A stretch of DNA of 64,000 nt from contig CBIHLM010000014.1 of assembly GCA_966210515.1 (NCBI GenBank), forward strand, positions 1-64,000, in the 5' to 3' direction. This document shows positions 43,093-53,073 of the stretch, piece after piece. The stretch comes from Paradesertivirga sp966210515 (lineage in GTDB: Bacteria > Bacteroidota > Bacteroidia > Sphingobacteriales > Sphingobacteriaceae). The position numbers were made by a program, and so were the translations under genes. How positions within the stretch are numbered: the stretch's first letter is position 1; each line of letters starts with the position of its first letter. Under the pieces are notes generated by a model. That model saw only the letters and a program-made list of their open reading frames with translations, was not told where the DNA came from and did not search any database.

Positions 43093-45861
43093 TTATTTCT
43101 TATATGGAGTAATTGTAACAGGCCCAATTAAACCTGAAGGCTGGGGCTTCCAAACTGCGGCGTTGAAGTCCTTGTAATTGATATTTACGAAGTTAATCTC
43201 GTGATATTTACGCCACTCAATGCCTTTCTTGTCCATATCCCTGATTCTATTGGCCATCAGGTTCGCCACTTCTATTTTGATTGTATTCTTTCCTTTTTTA
43301 AGAAATTTCCCGATACGGGTTTGAAATGGGATACTCCATAAAATACCGGCATCGTTACCATTAACCCACACGCGGGCACTTTCATGAACCTTTCCTAAAT
43401 CGAGAATATATTCATCGCCTTTAATCTTAGGCATTTTGAAGTTTATTGAATATTCTGCACGGCCCGAGTAGGCTACAGCCAAACTATCGCCAAGTTCGGT
43501 CCATGATGTCAGCTTAGAAAGTTTCTTTTCGGATGGAACCTTCGGACCACCTTCAGTGAAACGAAGATTCCACTCGCCTTTTACTTCAACAGTATTCTGC
43601 GCTTTATTAAGATACTTCCATTTCGGTGCACCTGAATTTGCCGCGACCGTTTTAAGGATCAAAGCTTCACCCGGCTGCATTTGTATTTTAACATTTGTTT
43701 GATCGCCCGCTAGTTTACTTTCTCCGAGACCAAAATTTCCAGTTTGGGGGTCCATAATCATTATGGCAGCCGACTGAACATTCAATGGCAAGTCGGCATC
43801 AATTGCTGTGGCAGTGTGATTTACCAGATAATAATATTTTTCGTCACCCACCTGACGACGTAGAAACTTTAAGCCAGCAGATGCAATTTTTTCCCCTGAA
43901 ATACCTCTGAATTTCAAGGCTTTTTGTACATCGCCGGAAAGAATAATTTGACCAGATCCAGTTTTAAATTGCTTGATTCCGTCGCCTGCATCCGAGAATG
44001 AAAGTCCTGAAATAGTTTGAAACAGCTTATTTCTGTTGGCTTCAAGATCAGTTAACCCAGGTACATCTTCGGGAAATTGCTGAATGATTACCGTCGCTCC
44101 GGATCTAGCCAAATCAATAATTTTCTGAAGGGTTTCCACAGGCATCAGATCGGCTTTAGGGACGATTAATGTTTTGTATGGCGATGCATTGGATGAAGTG
44201 CTGATATTTCCGTTTAAAACGGATGAATTCTTTAACAACGCGTCAGAAACGAAATCTAAAGAATATCCTGCATCCTGTAAGGATTTCACGTTTTTATAAA
44301 ACGGACTTGGATGAAGCCAAACATCGACATCGTGTACCTTTAAAGGCATATCCATACCTTTAGGATTATTCCAAACATCATAAATCGGCCAGTATACAAG
44401 CAACTCGTTATCCGGCTTGCCTGCCTGAAGAACCGACTGAACCCGGGTGATATAGTTATTTAATCCCGGAAGGTGCGACCACCAGCTATTTGCTGGAACG
44501 AAATTCACAGAGGCATAAAACAGCCATCCCGGAAACGGAACATCTTCCGGAGAATATGTTGTGCCGTGAAAGAAAGTGTGGTTTACACCGGATAAAAACA
44601 CCTGCTCCAATTCTGGTTTTGTTTGCGACAATGATGTTTTGAAATGTTCTGTCAACCAGGTAAAGGTTTCGCTCGAAACCAGATTCTTTCCGGTTACATG
44701 TGCGGCAGAGGATGCAAATTTCAGCATTATCGGATCCGGGTCCACGTTTCGTATATCTGCGCTATCGCGGCGAAGGCCGGGAATCGGAAAAAAGCTGGAG
44801 CCAAAAGTTTCGCATTCGGGTATATCGACAGCGGCATACAAATCCAGCAAGTTACCCGGCGAGCCATGGGCCTGGTTTTTTGATATACTGTTGTATTTGT
44901 GAGTCCAGTTTGTCCAGGGGATAGTAAAGTTATGCAATAACATATCGGACATGGTCTCGCGATAGTCAGATTTGAGGCGTGCGATTTGGGGAGAGGACTC
45001 TTTGCTAACAAGATCGCGAATGTGCGGACGCAAATCATATCCCCGTCTTGCCTGAAACTCGGCAAAAAAATTATCCGACCAATCTGCATTGTATACTTCA
45101 TAACTGTCGTTGTAAAATGCCCTTACTTTTGGTGGATTATTTACAAACGCCTTATCGAAGCGATTCAGATACTCATCAAGGGCTGGTTTTGAAAGATGAT
45201 TTAATGTAAACCCTTCTCCCCCCGGCGCAGCCCTCTTTACCATTTGGCGGGTTTTCGCATTAAAAGCAGCATAAATCTCCCATGTGCCGTTTTTCGGCTT
45301 CCAATTTAAAAAACCTTTATTATCGACCTTATCTACAAGCTGAAGAACCTCGCCTTTATTGCTGTAAGCGGTTAGGGCCTGTAAACGTGTAAGGCCTGCT
45401 TTTGGATCGCTGACTTCAATCTTCTCCTTTAAAGAATTTCCTGCTGCAAGAGTATAGTTTTTAACGATAAGACGCGAGGCAGCGAATTCTGCCGGAACCT
45501 GCGGTCCGCCAAAAGGCCAGCCCGTTCCATTTGTTAAATCTACGCCCATGCCTAAACTTTCCGCTGTTTTAGTGGTATGATCCAGCATTTTCATCCAGGC
45601 GGGAGAGAGGTATTGAAGGTAGCGGCTTTCGTAACCTATGGCACCGTAAATCGGTGCTATCTCTACCCCACCGAAACCTGTTTGTTTATAGTTAGTGAGC
45701 AGGGATGAGATGTTTTTTTGATCAACGGCATTACCCATCCACCACCAGCGAGTCCAGGGGCGGGTTTCTTTTTTAACCTCGGGCCAAATGGTAGTCTGAG
45801 CCTGAAGTCCGTTAAAAAAACAAAGGGATAAAAGCGATACTATGATTGTGCTTTTTTTCAT
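43093..45861 (-). CDS. GH106 alpha-L-rhamnosidase, secreted
   Basis: This 922-residue protein has a signal peptide (cleavage near LQAQ, residue 22) and then TRPWTRWWWMGNAVDQKNI, GFGGVEIAPIYGA, GVDLTNGTGWPFGGP and NDSYEVYNADWSDNF, all typical of GH106 rhamnosidases. A C-terminal beta-sandwich (about 740-920, LGKVHESARVWVNGND) follows. GH106 enzymes release terminal alpha-L-rhamnose from rhamnogalacturonans. It acts in the periplasm or at the surface, and its product feeds rhamnose mutarotase encoded just upstream. It is the first gene of a pair with the propeller protein. Confidence 0.92.
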   Translation of the reverse strand: MKKSTIIVSLLSLCFFNGLQAQTTIWPEVKKETRPWTRWWWMGNAVDQKNISSLLTNYKQTGFGGVEIAPIYGAIGYESRYLQYLSPAWMKMLDHTTKTAESLGMGVDLTNGTGWPFGGPQVPAEFAASRLIVKNYTLAAGNSLKEKIEVSDPKAGLTRLQALTAYSNKGEVLQLVDKVDNKGFLNWKPKNGTWEIYAAFNAKTRQMVKRAAPGGEGFTLNHLSKPALDEYLNRFDKAFVNNPPKVRAFYNDSYEVYNADWSDNFFAEFQARRGYDLRPHIRDLVSKESSPQIARLKSDYRETMSDMLLHNFTIPWTNWTHKYNSISKNQAHGSPGNLLDLYAAVDIPECETFGSSFFPIPGLRRDSADIRNVDPDPIMLKFASSAAHVTGKNLVSSETFTWLTEHFKTSLSQTKPELEQVFLSGVNHTFFHGTTYSPEDVPFPGWLFYASVNFVPANSWWSHLPGLNNYITRVQSVLQAGKPDNELLVYWPIYDVWNNPKGMDMPLKVHDVDVWLHPSPFYKNVKSLQDAGYSLDFVSDALLKNSSVLNGNISTSSNASPYKTLIVPKADLMPVETLQKIIDLARSGATVIIQQFPEDVPGLTDLEANRNKLFQTISGLSFSDAGDGIKQFKTGSGQIILSGDVQKALKFRGISGEKIASAGLKFLRRQVGDEKYYYLVNHTATAIDADLPLNVQSAAIMIMDPQTGNFGLGESKLAGDQTNVKIQMQPGEALILKTVAANSGAPKWKYLNKAQNTVEVKGEWNLRFTEGGPKVPSEKKLSKLTSWTELGDSLAVAYSGRAEYSINFKMPKIKGDEYILDLGKVHESARVWVNGNDAGILWSIPFQTRIGKFLKKGKNTIKIEVANLMANRIRDMDKKGIEWRKYHEINFVNINYKDFNAAVWKPQPSGLIGPVTITPYKK

Positions 45862-45885
45862 TGTGTTTGAATATTTTATTATTTC

Positions 45886-45930
45886 TAAACCTATAAGGTT
45901 TAACGGCGCTTACCTTAAGTCGAAGGCGCC
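45886..45930. repeat. Palindrome and partial dyad between GH106 and RhaM genes
   Basis: TAAACCT-ATA-AGGTTTA (45886-45902) is a perfect 17-nt palindrome. GGCGCTT (45905-45911) and AAGGCGCC (45923-45930) form a second imperfect stem. It lies 25-69 bp upstream of the GH106 start. It could be an operator or a member of an intergenic repeat family. Confidence 0.45.
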
Positions 45931-45934
45931 AAGA

Positions 45935-46246
45935 CTAATCCATATGAAACACTTCTGTAAGAGGTTTGCTTACAGGAGAATTATCAGGATTTGATTCCAT
46001 AATATCGGCCATATATGCCCACCATTTCTGCACGATTTCGGTCTGTCCTAAATCCTGCGATGACTTGTTCCCATCCTGCTGTTGAACAGCAAAAAGTATA
46101 TTAGTTTCTTCGTCAAGAAAAATAGTATAATCGCTTATTCCATTCTCATTAAGAAGCGTTTTTAATTCCGGCCAGATTTCGTCATGGCGTTTTTTGTATT
46201 CTTCTTTAAAGCCAGGCTTCAGTTTCATTTTAAAGGCTAGTTTCAT
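45935..46246 (-). CDS. rhaM: L-rhamnose mutarotase
   Basis: This 103-residue cytoplasmic enzyme interconverts alpha and beta L-rhamnopyranose to supply the form used by rhamnose isomerase. MKLKPGFKEEYKKRHDEIWPEL, GISDYTIFLDEETNILFAVQQ and QKWWAYMADIM match the RhaM/YiiL family, including the catalytic His in the RHDEIWPEL segment. Its place between GH106 and GH2 genes indicates that free L-rhamnose is a product of this locus. No rhamnose isomerase or kinase is in the window. Confidence 0.93.
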   Translation of the reverse strand: MKLAFKMKLKPGFKEEYKKRHDEIWPELKTLLNENGISDYTIFLDEETNILFAVQQQDGNKSSQDLGQTEIVQKWWAYMADIMESNPDNSPVSKPLTEVFHMD

Positions 46247-46252
46247 GTAGTT

Positions 46253-46287
46253 TTAGATTTGAGATATGAGATGTTAGATTTGAGAAC
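46253..46287. repeat. Heptamer tandem array
   Basis: Five 7-nt units in register: TTAGATT, TGAGATA, TGAGATG, TTAGATT, TGAGAAC. A matching array lies at 53879-53913. It sits upstream of rhaM between operon segments. Confidence 0.6.
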
Positions 46288-46333
46288 ATATTACAAATTA
46301 TTTAGGTTTGGAGTGTAGGGCGCCAGATTAAAA

Positions 46334-49291
46334 CTACAATTTTGAATAGATTTCAGCTTCAATGATACTTAAAGTTCCTTTTGCGTTCGCATCATTTCGG
46401 GCAACTCCGTCATCAAGTTTTTTCCCGCCCATTTCTACGCCAATCTTCGAATCATCTTTTGCGGAAGCTTCATCTGCCAGTTGAATGGTAACTGTTTTTC
46501 CTCTTGTTGGTTTACAAACCAACGTGCAGTAACCCAGGGATCTGGGTGTAACTCCATTGAACACCTCTATACCATCAACTAAAATCCTGATCGGATATGT
46601 ACGGCTTCTAAAATTGTTTAATTTCAATGTCACCTCATTAACAACCGCTTCCTTAGCCAAATTATATTTAACCCATGCTGTAGAGACCTTTCCATCATTA
46701 ACCCAGTCGGAGAGTTCATTATCATCATAACTCGCCGCAACCTGATCTGCATTAGAACCCGCTGTTGCGGATGCAATTTCAAGTGCCTGGCGTGATGGAG
46801 TAAATGACGGGCCGGCAGGAGTTGGGCCGCGTTTTAAATACGAACCAAGTCCATCATGGGGCATATTTAAGGATAAGCCATTATTAACTTTTACGGGAGT
46901 AGATTTGAACGCAATTGTCGCAGGCTTTAAGCCTTCAGAACTTGCGGATAATACTATCTGTCCAGGATTTGTAGTGGAACGAATGATAACCCTGTTAACT
47001 CCACCTTCGACAGGAAGGGTTTTAGACAGAATATAATTATCAGGTCCCTGTGCAAGTCCGCCACGCCATTCGGCATTCCCCTCAAGCTTAAAATCAATCA
47101 TATTTAAAGCTGTTGGACAACGATTTCCATTCGCATCCACAACCTCAATCTGAGCCAGAAGAACATCTGCACCATCAGCTTTTAAACCCTGAGGTGCCTG
47201 TATAGTTGTTAGGCGTAAGCCTACAGGTTGTCCCGCTGTTGTAATTTCTGCTTCTGATAATTTCTTATTTAGAGCATCATAAGACGCCGCTTTAACAGTG
47301 CCTGGTTGCCATTCAATATTTTTAAAAGTGAAAAGAAAACCATTGCTTCTTTCTCCAAATCCTTTTGACTGTCCGTTAACAAATAACTCTGCTTTTTCAC
47401 CGCTTGAAACTACATACACATTTTTTTTGGTATCAGGCTGATAGTTCCAGTGCCCGATTATGTGTGTGCTGTGTTTGTCAACATCAACCCAACCATCCCA
47501 CATTACTTTGTGAGCAAAAAAACCATCTTTAGGAATTCTCAACGCATCCACCTCGCCGCTCCGTCGATAGTTTTCCGCTCCACGGAAGTGCGTATTTGAA
47601 TCCGAGAAAATAATATTTACCCCACCAGCATTTACACGCTTCCCGGTACCTGGACGCTCTCTCCAAAACTCATACCACCTCGCTACATTTTCAATAGCAT
47701 GAGAATCCTGGTTGCGATTATATTCTCTGGCAGGAGCGTTGCGGTACATCGGTCCGTCACCATCTTTATGGTATGGCGGAGAAAATTCATCCCAGTATTT
47801 ACGTAATCCTTCATCTCTGGAGTATTCTGTAGCCCACAGAGGGATGTCGGCGCTTTTATTGGTGTACAGCATTTCTCCACCATACTCAGCAATTTTACTA
47901 TCAAGCATTTCGCGCGAACCAATAGCACGTCCACCGTTTGGATCGTATCTGTCTTTAATAGCCTTCATTTCGACCATGTGCTCCTCGCTGATAGATTCAT
48001 TCCCGCTTTCGTAGAAGAAAATACTTGGATTGTTGCGATTATAAATAATGGCGTCGCGCATCAATTGCGTACGTTGTATCCAGCGACCATCCTGAACATC
48101 CTTTTCGGAATCGCCGGCAGGCATAGCCTGTATTAATCCCACTCTGTCGCAGGATTCAACATCCTGTTTCCAGGGAGTAATATGCATCCAGCGAACCAGA
48201 TTTGCATTGCTTTCGACCATCAAACCATTGCTATAATCGCTCATCCATGGTGGCACAGACATACCCAGTGCCGGCCATTCGTTGCTTGTGCGCTGGGCAT
48301 AACCCTTGAGCATCAGTACCCTGTCGTTCAGATATACAGTTCCGTTTTTAAACTCGGTTTTCCGAAATCCCGTTTTAGTATTTACTTCGTCAACAAGTTT
48401 CCCGTTCATCTTAATGCGAGTACTTACTGTATACAAGTATCCGTAACCCCAACTCCAGAAGTTAAGATTATTTATGGATGCGCTTGCGCTGACAACTTTA
48501 GTTTCGCCTGGCCTTAGGGTTACTTTGGGACCAGCGAAAGCTTTCACCGACTTTCCGTCCATATCTTTTACTTCAACTTCGTATTGAAAGGTTTTAGAAG
48601 CTGAGTACTCGTTTTTTACTTCGGATTCGGCATTTACTGTCGCTGTCTTTTTTGAAATATCGAAATCCCTGGCATAGATATAAACGCCTGTAGTTTTCAG
48701 AAACGAGAACAGTGAAAGCGTTTGATACAACTTATCCGAAACGTGTAACCATACGTTTTTGGGCAAACCACCATAATTGGCATTGAAATTTCTATCAGAC
48801 CACTGAAATTTAATTTTGGTAGCTTTTTCCTGGTAATCCCAGGCGTTATCAATCCGCACAGCTATAACATTTTCGGCTCCGGGCTTGATCAGATCAGTAA
48901 CATCGAAGCCGAAAGCCATGGCGCCATTTTCATGCAGACCGATAAACTTTCCATTTAAATAAAATTCGCCTGCCTGGCGTACGCCTTCAAATTCCAGAAA
49001 GATCTTTTTCCCTTTATCTGAGGTCGGAACTTTAAAATGTTTCCGGTACCAGACTATTCCGGTTGAATGTTCTGCAATATTCTTTTTGAATGCGTCATCC
49101 TCATTCCAGGCATGTGGCAAGGTTACAGCCTGCCATCCGGCATCGTTAAATCCGGGGGCTTCGGCACCTTTTTGATCGCCTATATACAACTTCCAATCAG
49201 GATTAAAATTATACTTGATACGCTGGGCATTTACGCCGCCGGTAAGAAGTACAAAGCCCGACAGGAGGAATAATGACGCAAATCTTTTCAT
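46334..49291 (-). CDS. GH2 beta-galactosidase-like enzyme with C-terminal carbohydrate-binding domain
   Basis: This 985-residue protein has a signal peptide (cleavage near VNAQ, residue 23). Its domains are the GH2 sugar-binding sandwich (about 25-190), an immunoglobulin-like domain and a TIM barrel with acid/base E432 (SGNES) and probable nucleophile E489 (LWATEYSRDEG). Further domains follow: Big-type and a C-terminal discoidin-like beta-sandwich (about 845-985). It should remove terminal beta-linked sugars, most likely galactose from RG-I side chains. It follows the GH31 gene with one base between stop and start, so the pair is co-translated. Confidence 0.9.
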   Translation of the reverse strand: MKRFASLFLLSGFVLLTGGVNAQRIKYNFNPDWKLYIGDQKGAEAPGFNDAGWQAVTLPHAWNEDDAFKKNIAEHSTGIVWYRKHFKVPTSDKGKKIFLEFEGVRQAGEFYLNGKFIGLHENGAMAFGFDVTDLIKPGAENVIAVRIDNAWDYQEKATKIKFQWSDRNFNANYGGLPKNVWLHVSDKLYQTLSLFSFLKTTGVYIYARDFDISKKTATVNAESEVKNEYSASKTFQYEVEVKDMDGKSVKAFAGPKVTLRPGETKVVSASASINNLNFWSWGYGYLYTVSTRIKMNGKLVDEVNTKTGFRKTEFKNGTVYLNDRVLMLKGYAQRTSNEWPALGMSVPPWMSDYSNGLMVESNANLVRWMHITPWKQDVESCDRVGLIQAMPAGDSEKDVQDGRWIQRTQLMRDAIIYNRNNPSIFFYESGNESISEEHMVEMKAIKDRYDPNGGRAIGSREMLDSKIAEYGGEMLYTNKSADIPLWATEYSRDEGLRKYWDEFSPPYHKDGDGPMYRNAPAREYNRNQDSHAIENVARWYEFWRERPGTGKRVNAGGVNIIFSDSNTHFRGAENYRRSGEVDALRIPKDGFFAHKVMWDGWVDVDKHSTHIIGHWNYQPDTKKNVYVVSSGEKAELFVNGQSKGFGERSNGFLFTFKNIEWQPGTVKAASYDALNKKLSEAEITTAGQPVGLRLTTIQAPQGLKADGADVLLAQIEVVDANGNRCPTALNMIDFKLEGNAEWRGGLAQGPDNYILSKTLPVEGGVNRVIIRSTTNPGQIVLSASSEGLKPATIAFKSTPVKVNNGLSLNMPHDGLGSYLKRGPTPAGPSFTPSRQALEIASATAGSNADQVAASYDDNELSDWVNDGKVSTAWVKYNLAKEAVVNEVTLKLNNFRSRTYPIRILVDGIEVFNGVTPRSLGYCTLVCKPTRGKTVTIQLADEASAKDDSKIGVEMGGKKLDDGVARNDANAKGTLSIIEAEIYSKL

Positions 49292-49292
49292 A

Positions 49293-51752
49293 TTAATAAT
49301 TTATAATGAGTTCTATGTTCGATTTATTATCGCGGGAAGTTTTCATGTAAACAACATTCTCTTTGTCATCAAAGAAATAACCACTCTTTCCGGATAAAAC
49401 CGATTTTGAAATGGATACAACTTGTTTTCCATTTTCTGTTATAGCAGATGGTTTCATTCCATCTTCTAAGCGAATTTTCGCAAGATAGGTGCGCTGCTCA
49501 GGCTCGTAATGTCCGGTAGTTTTACTGATGTGCACTTTTAAATTCTTTGGATTCACAGTGGTAGTTATCCGACTGAGTGCGAACTTCCCGGTTTGATATT
49601 GCAGACTTAATCCGTCATCTTCATACAACTCAAAAGAAGAACTTTTGCCGGGGAAAATATCGAGGGTAATTTCATTAACAGGCTTTTCTCCGAAATACTT
49701 CATCTCGGGCTGCATCGGTATAATCGCTCCAGCTTTCGCGAAAAGAGGTATCGTATCTAAAGGAGTCACTACATGGATGTACTGCTTCCCTGAATATTTT
49801 TTTCCGGTCCAATAGTCGTACCAATCTCCTTCCGGAAGATAAACGGTTTTGGTTTTTGCACCTTTCGTAGTAACGGGAGCAACCATCAGATTATTCCCAA
49901 AAAGATACTGATCACCTATATCATACACATTTTTATCGTTCTGATACTCGAGAACTAAAGCACGCATTAAAGGCATACCGCTTTGGTACATATTAAATGC
50001 GTTGCTATACATATATGGAATTAAGCGATATCGTAACAGATCGTATTTCTTAAAATTAGCAAGTGCTGCCTCGCCATAATTCCATGGCTCTTTATAATTT
50101 GGATGTTCCATACCAAACACCAGGGCAATGGGACTAAACATTCCAAATTGCACCCAGCGTATGTACAATTCGGGATCGGCTACATGCTCGAAACCACCCA
50201 TACAATGCGACCAATAACCTATTCCTGAAACGCCAATATTAATTCCGGCTTTTATGACCGGAGCAAAATATTGCCATTCACTTGGCCAATCGCCGGCAAA
50301 AATGAAGGGGTAACGCTGTATACCGGCATAACCCTCGCGGGTCTGATTTAATCCGCGCATGTTATTCAGGGTTTGAAATTTTTCGAAAGGAGCCTTCGCG
50401 TAAGCGATAGGAAAAACGTTATGTAATTTCTGAGCTGTTTTATCCGTCGGACCAGTTTTATCGCTTTCGTTAGCTAAGCCGCCGAATGCACTTCCTTCAT
50501 CTGTTTTTAAGAACATTGCGCCCTGAGATGCAACTTTCATGACACCATTATTCCACCACCAGTCAACCGATTTTTGATCGAAGAAATTCACGAACTCACC
50601 TTTTCCGCCAGGCTCGGGATATACGAATCCTTGCTGGCGTGCCTGATCTAAAAGATTCATGGTGTTTCCATTATCAAAGCGTGGTCGCAAATGCAGCCCG
50701 ACCATTTTGTAATTCATGGCATAAAGGCTATCAAACATGCCTTTTGGATTTTTGAAGGTTTCGCGCCACTCGAAGGATGTTGCACCCTTACCGCCATTTT
50801 TACCAAAAATTCTCCAGGTAGAGTCAAGCCAAAGTAAATCTACCGGAATACCCAAGGCCCTGAACTTTCGCGCAAGGGCTATAACATAACTATCGGACGT
50901 TTCAGCTTCGTGGCCCCAGGTTCCGCCGCTGTAAGTTCCGGCATGTAAGCCAAAAGCAAATTTCGGAATTAAAGGCGCCTTACCCGTCAATGCAGTATAA
51001 TCGGCGAGTATTGAGGGGAAAGTGGGACCATATATAAAATAATAATCAAGTTCACCGTCGGCTGCTTTGAAACTGTACTGATCGTCCTGGCTCGCACCCA
51101 TATCCCATTCGGTAGCAAAGGAGTTATGAAGGAAAATACCGTAACCCTGTGTGCTCATAAAAAACGGCACAGGCGAATAGTTCGCTTCCAGAATATTGTA
51201 CGCACCTACCTCATGCGGTAAGCCGCGGCCACGCCCTACGTTGAGCTTAAGTTTTTTGCTTTTTTGATCGATGAAGTCCATCCGTTCGCCAAACCCAAAA
51301 AAATGCTCCTCTGCTAATAATTTTTTGTTTACGCCAACTGCTAAGCCTTCCTTAAATGCACCTGCATTGTTTTCGGAAGATAGGAGCTTGCCCTGCTTGT
51401 CATAAACATCTATCCGGAAGGGCGATTTATATACCCGCACATCAAGCTTGGACGATTGAAGAAGGTAATGATCATTATTTTGTGAAGAAATTATGTCCTG
51501 CGGAGGCCATACATAGTTGGAAACCATCCAAGGTTCGTTCTCTTCGAAAGTTCTGCTCCATGATGTTCGCACCCGAAACATGCCGGGGGTACAAAATTCT
51601 ATTTTGACATCGGAATTTGAGTTCGAAAAAAAGAATTCATTTCCCTGTTTTTTAAAGCCTGAACTATAACTGCCCGCAGGTTGAGCAGACGCAGAAAAAC
51701 AGAATAAAATAAAGCAGAAGAGAAGACAGGAATATTTTTGGTTAGGTAACAT
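49293..51752 (-). CDS. GH31 alpha-glycosidase, secreted
   Basis: This 819-residue protein has a signal peptide (cleavage near ASAQ, residue 23), an N-terminal beta-sandwich with FGFGERMD, and a GH31 barrel. The nucleophile is D418 in LKTDEGSAFG and the acid/base is D488 in FAGDWPSEW. A C-terminal sandwich (LPEGDWYDYWTGKKYSG) follows. GH31 covers alpha-glucosidases, alpha-xylosidases and alpha-galactosidases; the substrate here is uncertain, since RG-I is not a classic GH31 target. The KTDEG form differs from the W-DMNE form of alpha-glucosidases and points to xyloside- or galactoside-type members. It is coupled to the GH2 gene. Confidence 0.9.
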   Translation of the reverse strand: MLPNQKYSCLLFCFILFCFSASAQPAGSYSSGFKKQGNEFFFSNSNSDVKIEFCTPGMFRVRTSWSRTFEENEPWMVSNYVWPPQDIISSQNNDHYLLQSSKLDVRVYKSPFRIDVYDKQGKLLSSENNAGAFKEGLAVGVNKKLLAEEHFFGFGERMDFIDQKSKKLKLNVGRGRGLPHEVGAYNILEANYSPVPFFMSTQGYGIFLHNSFATEWDMGASQDDQYSFKAADGELDYYFIYGPTFPSILADYTALTGKAPLIPKFAFGLHAGTYSGGTWGHEAETSDSYVIALARKFRALGIPVDLLWLDSTWRIFGKNGGKGATSFEWRETFKNPKGMFDSLYAMNYKMVGLHLRPRFDNGNTMNLLDQARQQGFVYPEPGGKGEFVNFFDQKSVDWWWNNGVMKVASQGAMFLKTDEGSAFGGLANESDKTGPTDKTAQKLHNVFPIAYAKAPFEKFQTLNNMRGLNQTREGYAGIQRYPFIFAGDWPSEWQYFAPVIKAGINIGVSGIGYWSHCMGGFEHVADPELYIRWVQFGMFSPIALVFGMEHPNYKEPWNYGEAALANFKKYDLLRYRLIPYMYSNAFNMYQSGMPLMRALVLEYQNDKNVYDIGDQYLFGNNLMVAPVTTKGAKTKTVYLPEGDWYDYWTGKKYSGKQYIHVVTPLDTIPLFAKAGAIIPMQPEMKYFGEKPVNEITLDIFPGKSSSFELYEDDGLSLQYQTGKFALSRITTTVNPKNLKVHISKTTGHYEPEQRTYLAKIRLEDGMKPSAITENGKQVVSISKSVLSGKSGYFFDDKENVVYMKTSRDNKSNIELIINY

Positions 51753-51901
51753 ATTGGATATTATTAAAAAGGGATAAGTGCCTGAATAGCATTTTAGAAC
51801 ACTCCACCAAAGACCTACAATCGCAAGAACGCTTTAAATTGCATTGTTTGGCTAAAACATGTTCAGCAAAACAATGCAAAATCGCTATGTCCCTTCTTCG
51901 G

Positions 51902-53062
51902 TTATTCCTTCATTTTATAAACTTCGCTTCCTGCCATCAAATAACAACCAAGTCCATAATCTTCAAAATCTGGTTTACTTGTATAACTTACCGGCTGACC
52001 GTCTTTGGGTTCTTTACCGGTGCCCTGTACATAGCCCAGGAAGCCATTTTTATGTACTGATTCTTTAGCCATGGCGTTCCATGCTTTAACTAGAGGAGGT
52101 GTATAAATCTCCTTGCTTAAAATCCCGTTGTTAACGCCCCAAGCCATTCCATACACAAATAAAGACGTTCCGGTAGTTTCTTTTCCTCCAAAATTATTGG
52201 GGTCGTGCAAACTTACATTCCAAAAGCCATCAGCCCTTTGAATCGGAAGCAGGGCCGCCATCATATCTTTATAATCCTGCATATACTCATTATAATGAGT
52301 ATCGGATTTTGGGAGCATATCCAAAGTACGTACTAAAGCAGCGACTACCCATCCATTTCCTCTTGACCAATAGCAGTCTTGTCCGTTCGGCTCAGTATAG
52401 GGAGGATCGAAATCTTTATCTCTCCACCAAAGTTTGTCTTCAGGATTCCACAATCCCTTATCTCCATGCTTTGTTTTTGTGTAGTTATACAGTTCGTACA
52501 TTTTATCGAAATACTTAGTATCATTATATAACACACCTAATCTTGTAAACACAGGCATTGCCATTTGCAATGCGTCAATCCACCACCAATCGTCAACTTT
52601 TTCGCTAGCCAGCATACCGTCAACAGCGGTTTTAATATCCCGTATTCTTTCTTCCTTCTTATCAATAAGATACAGATCGATATACGTTTGTCCGCAGGTT
52701 TGATCATCAGCATTCTGACGGTCTCTGGCGGTTCCGCTTCTTAAGCCCCAGTTATGTTTTTGACCCCAGTCTACTGCGTAATCGTAATATACTTTTTGTT
52801 TCTTTTCCTTCGGCTCTATGCGATAAAGCTCCATTAATCCCTCATAATATACACCCCGTGTCCAGATATTGCTAGGCCGCTCTCTATTGGTAACAATAGA
52901 CTTCCCCGGATCGGGCCACTTATTCATAAAGTATTGATTGGTTAATCTCATTTGCCTCAACACTTTTTTCTTCCCGGGAAGTTTCTGTGCATTCGCTTCA
53001 GTAAAAATCAAGGAAATAAGAATTATAGCTATTACCTTTATGAGTGAACGAAAATGTATCAT
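51902..53062 (-). CDS. GH105 unsaturated rhamnogalacturonyl hydrolase
   Basis: This 386-residue protein has a signal peptide (cleavage near ANAQ, residue 26) and an (alpha/alpha)6 barrel. It has the GH105 features WTRGVYYEGLMELY, the catalytic Asp in DDWWWIDALQMAMP and WSRGNGWVVAALV. GH105 enzymes remove the 4,5-unsaturated galacturonate left by rhamnogalacturonan lyases. It follows the acetylesterase gene by 11 bp and fits with the PL11 lyase of the locus. Confidence 0.92.
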   Translation of the reverse strand: MIHFRSLIKVIAIILISLIFTEANAQKLPGKKKVLRQMRLTNQYFMNKWPDPGKSIVTNRERPSNIWTRGVYYEGLMELYRIEPKEKKQKVYYDYAVDWGQKHNWGLRSGTARDRQNADDQTCGQTYIDLYLIDKKEERIRDIKTAVDGMLASEKVDDWWWIDALQMAMPVFTRLGVLYNDTKYFDKMYELYNYTKTKHGDKGLWNPEDKLWWRDKDFDPPYTEPNGQDCYWSRGNGWVVAALVRTLDMLPKSDTHYNEYMQDYKDMMAALLPIQRADGFWNVSLHDPNNFGGKETTGTSLFVYGMAWGVNNGILSKEIYTPPLVKAWNAMAKESVHKNGFLGYVQGTGKEPKDGQPVSYTSKPDFEDYGLGCYLMAGSEVYKMKE

Positions 53063-53073
53063 ACGTGTATTAT

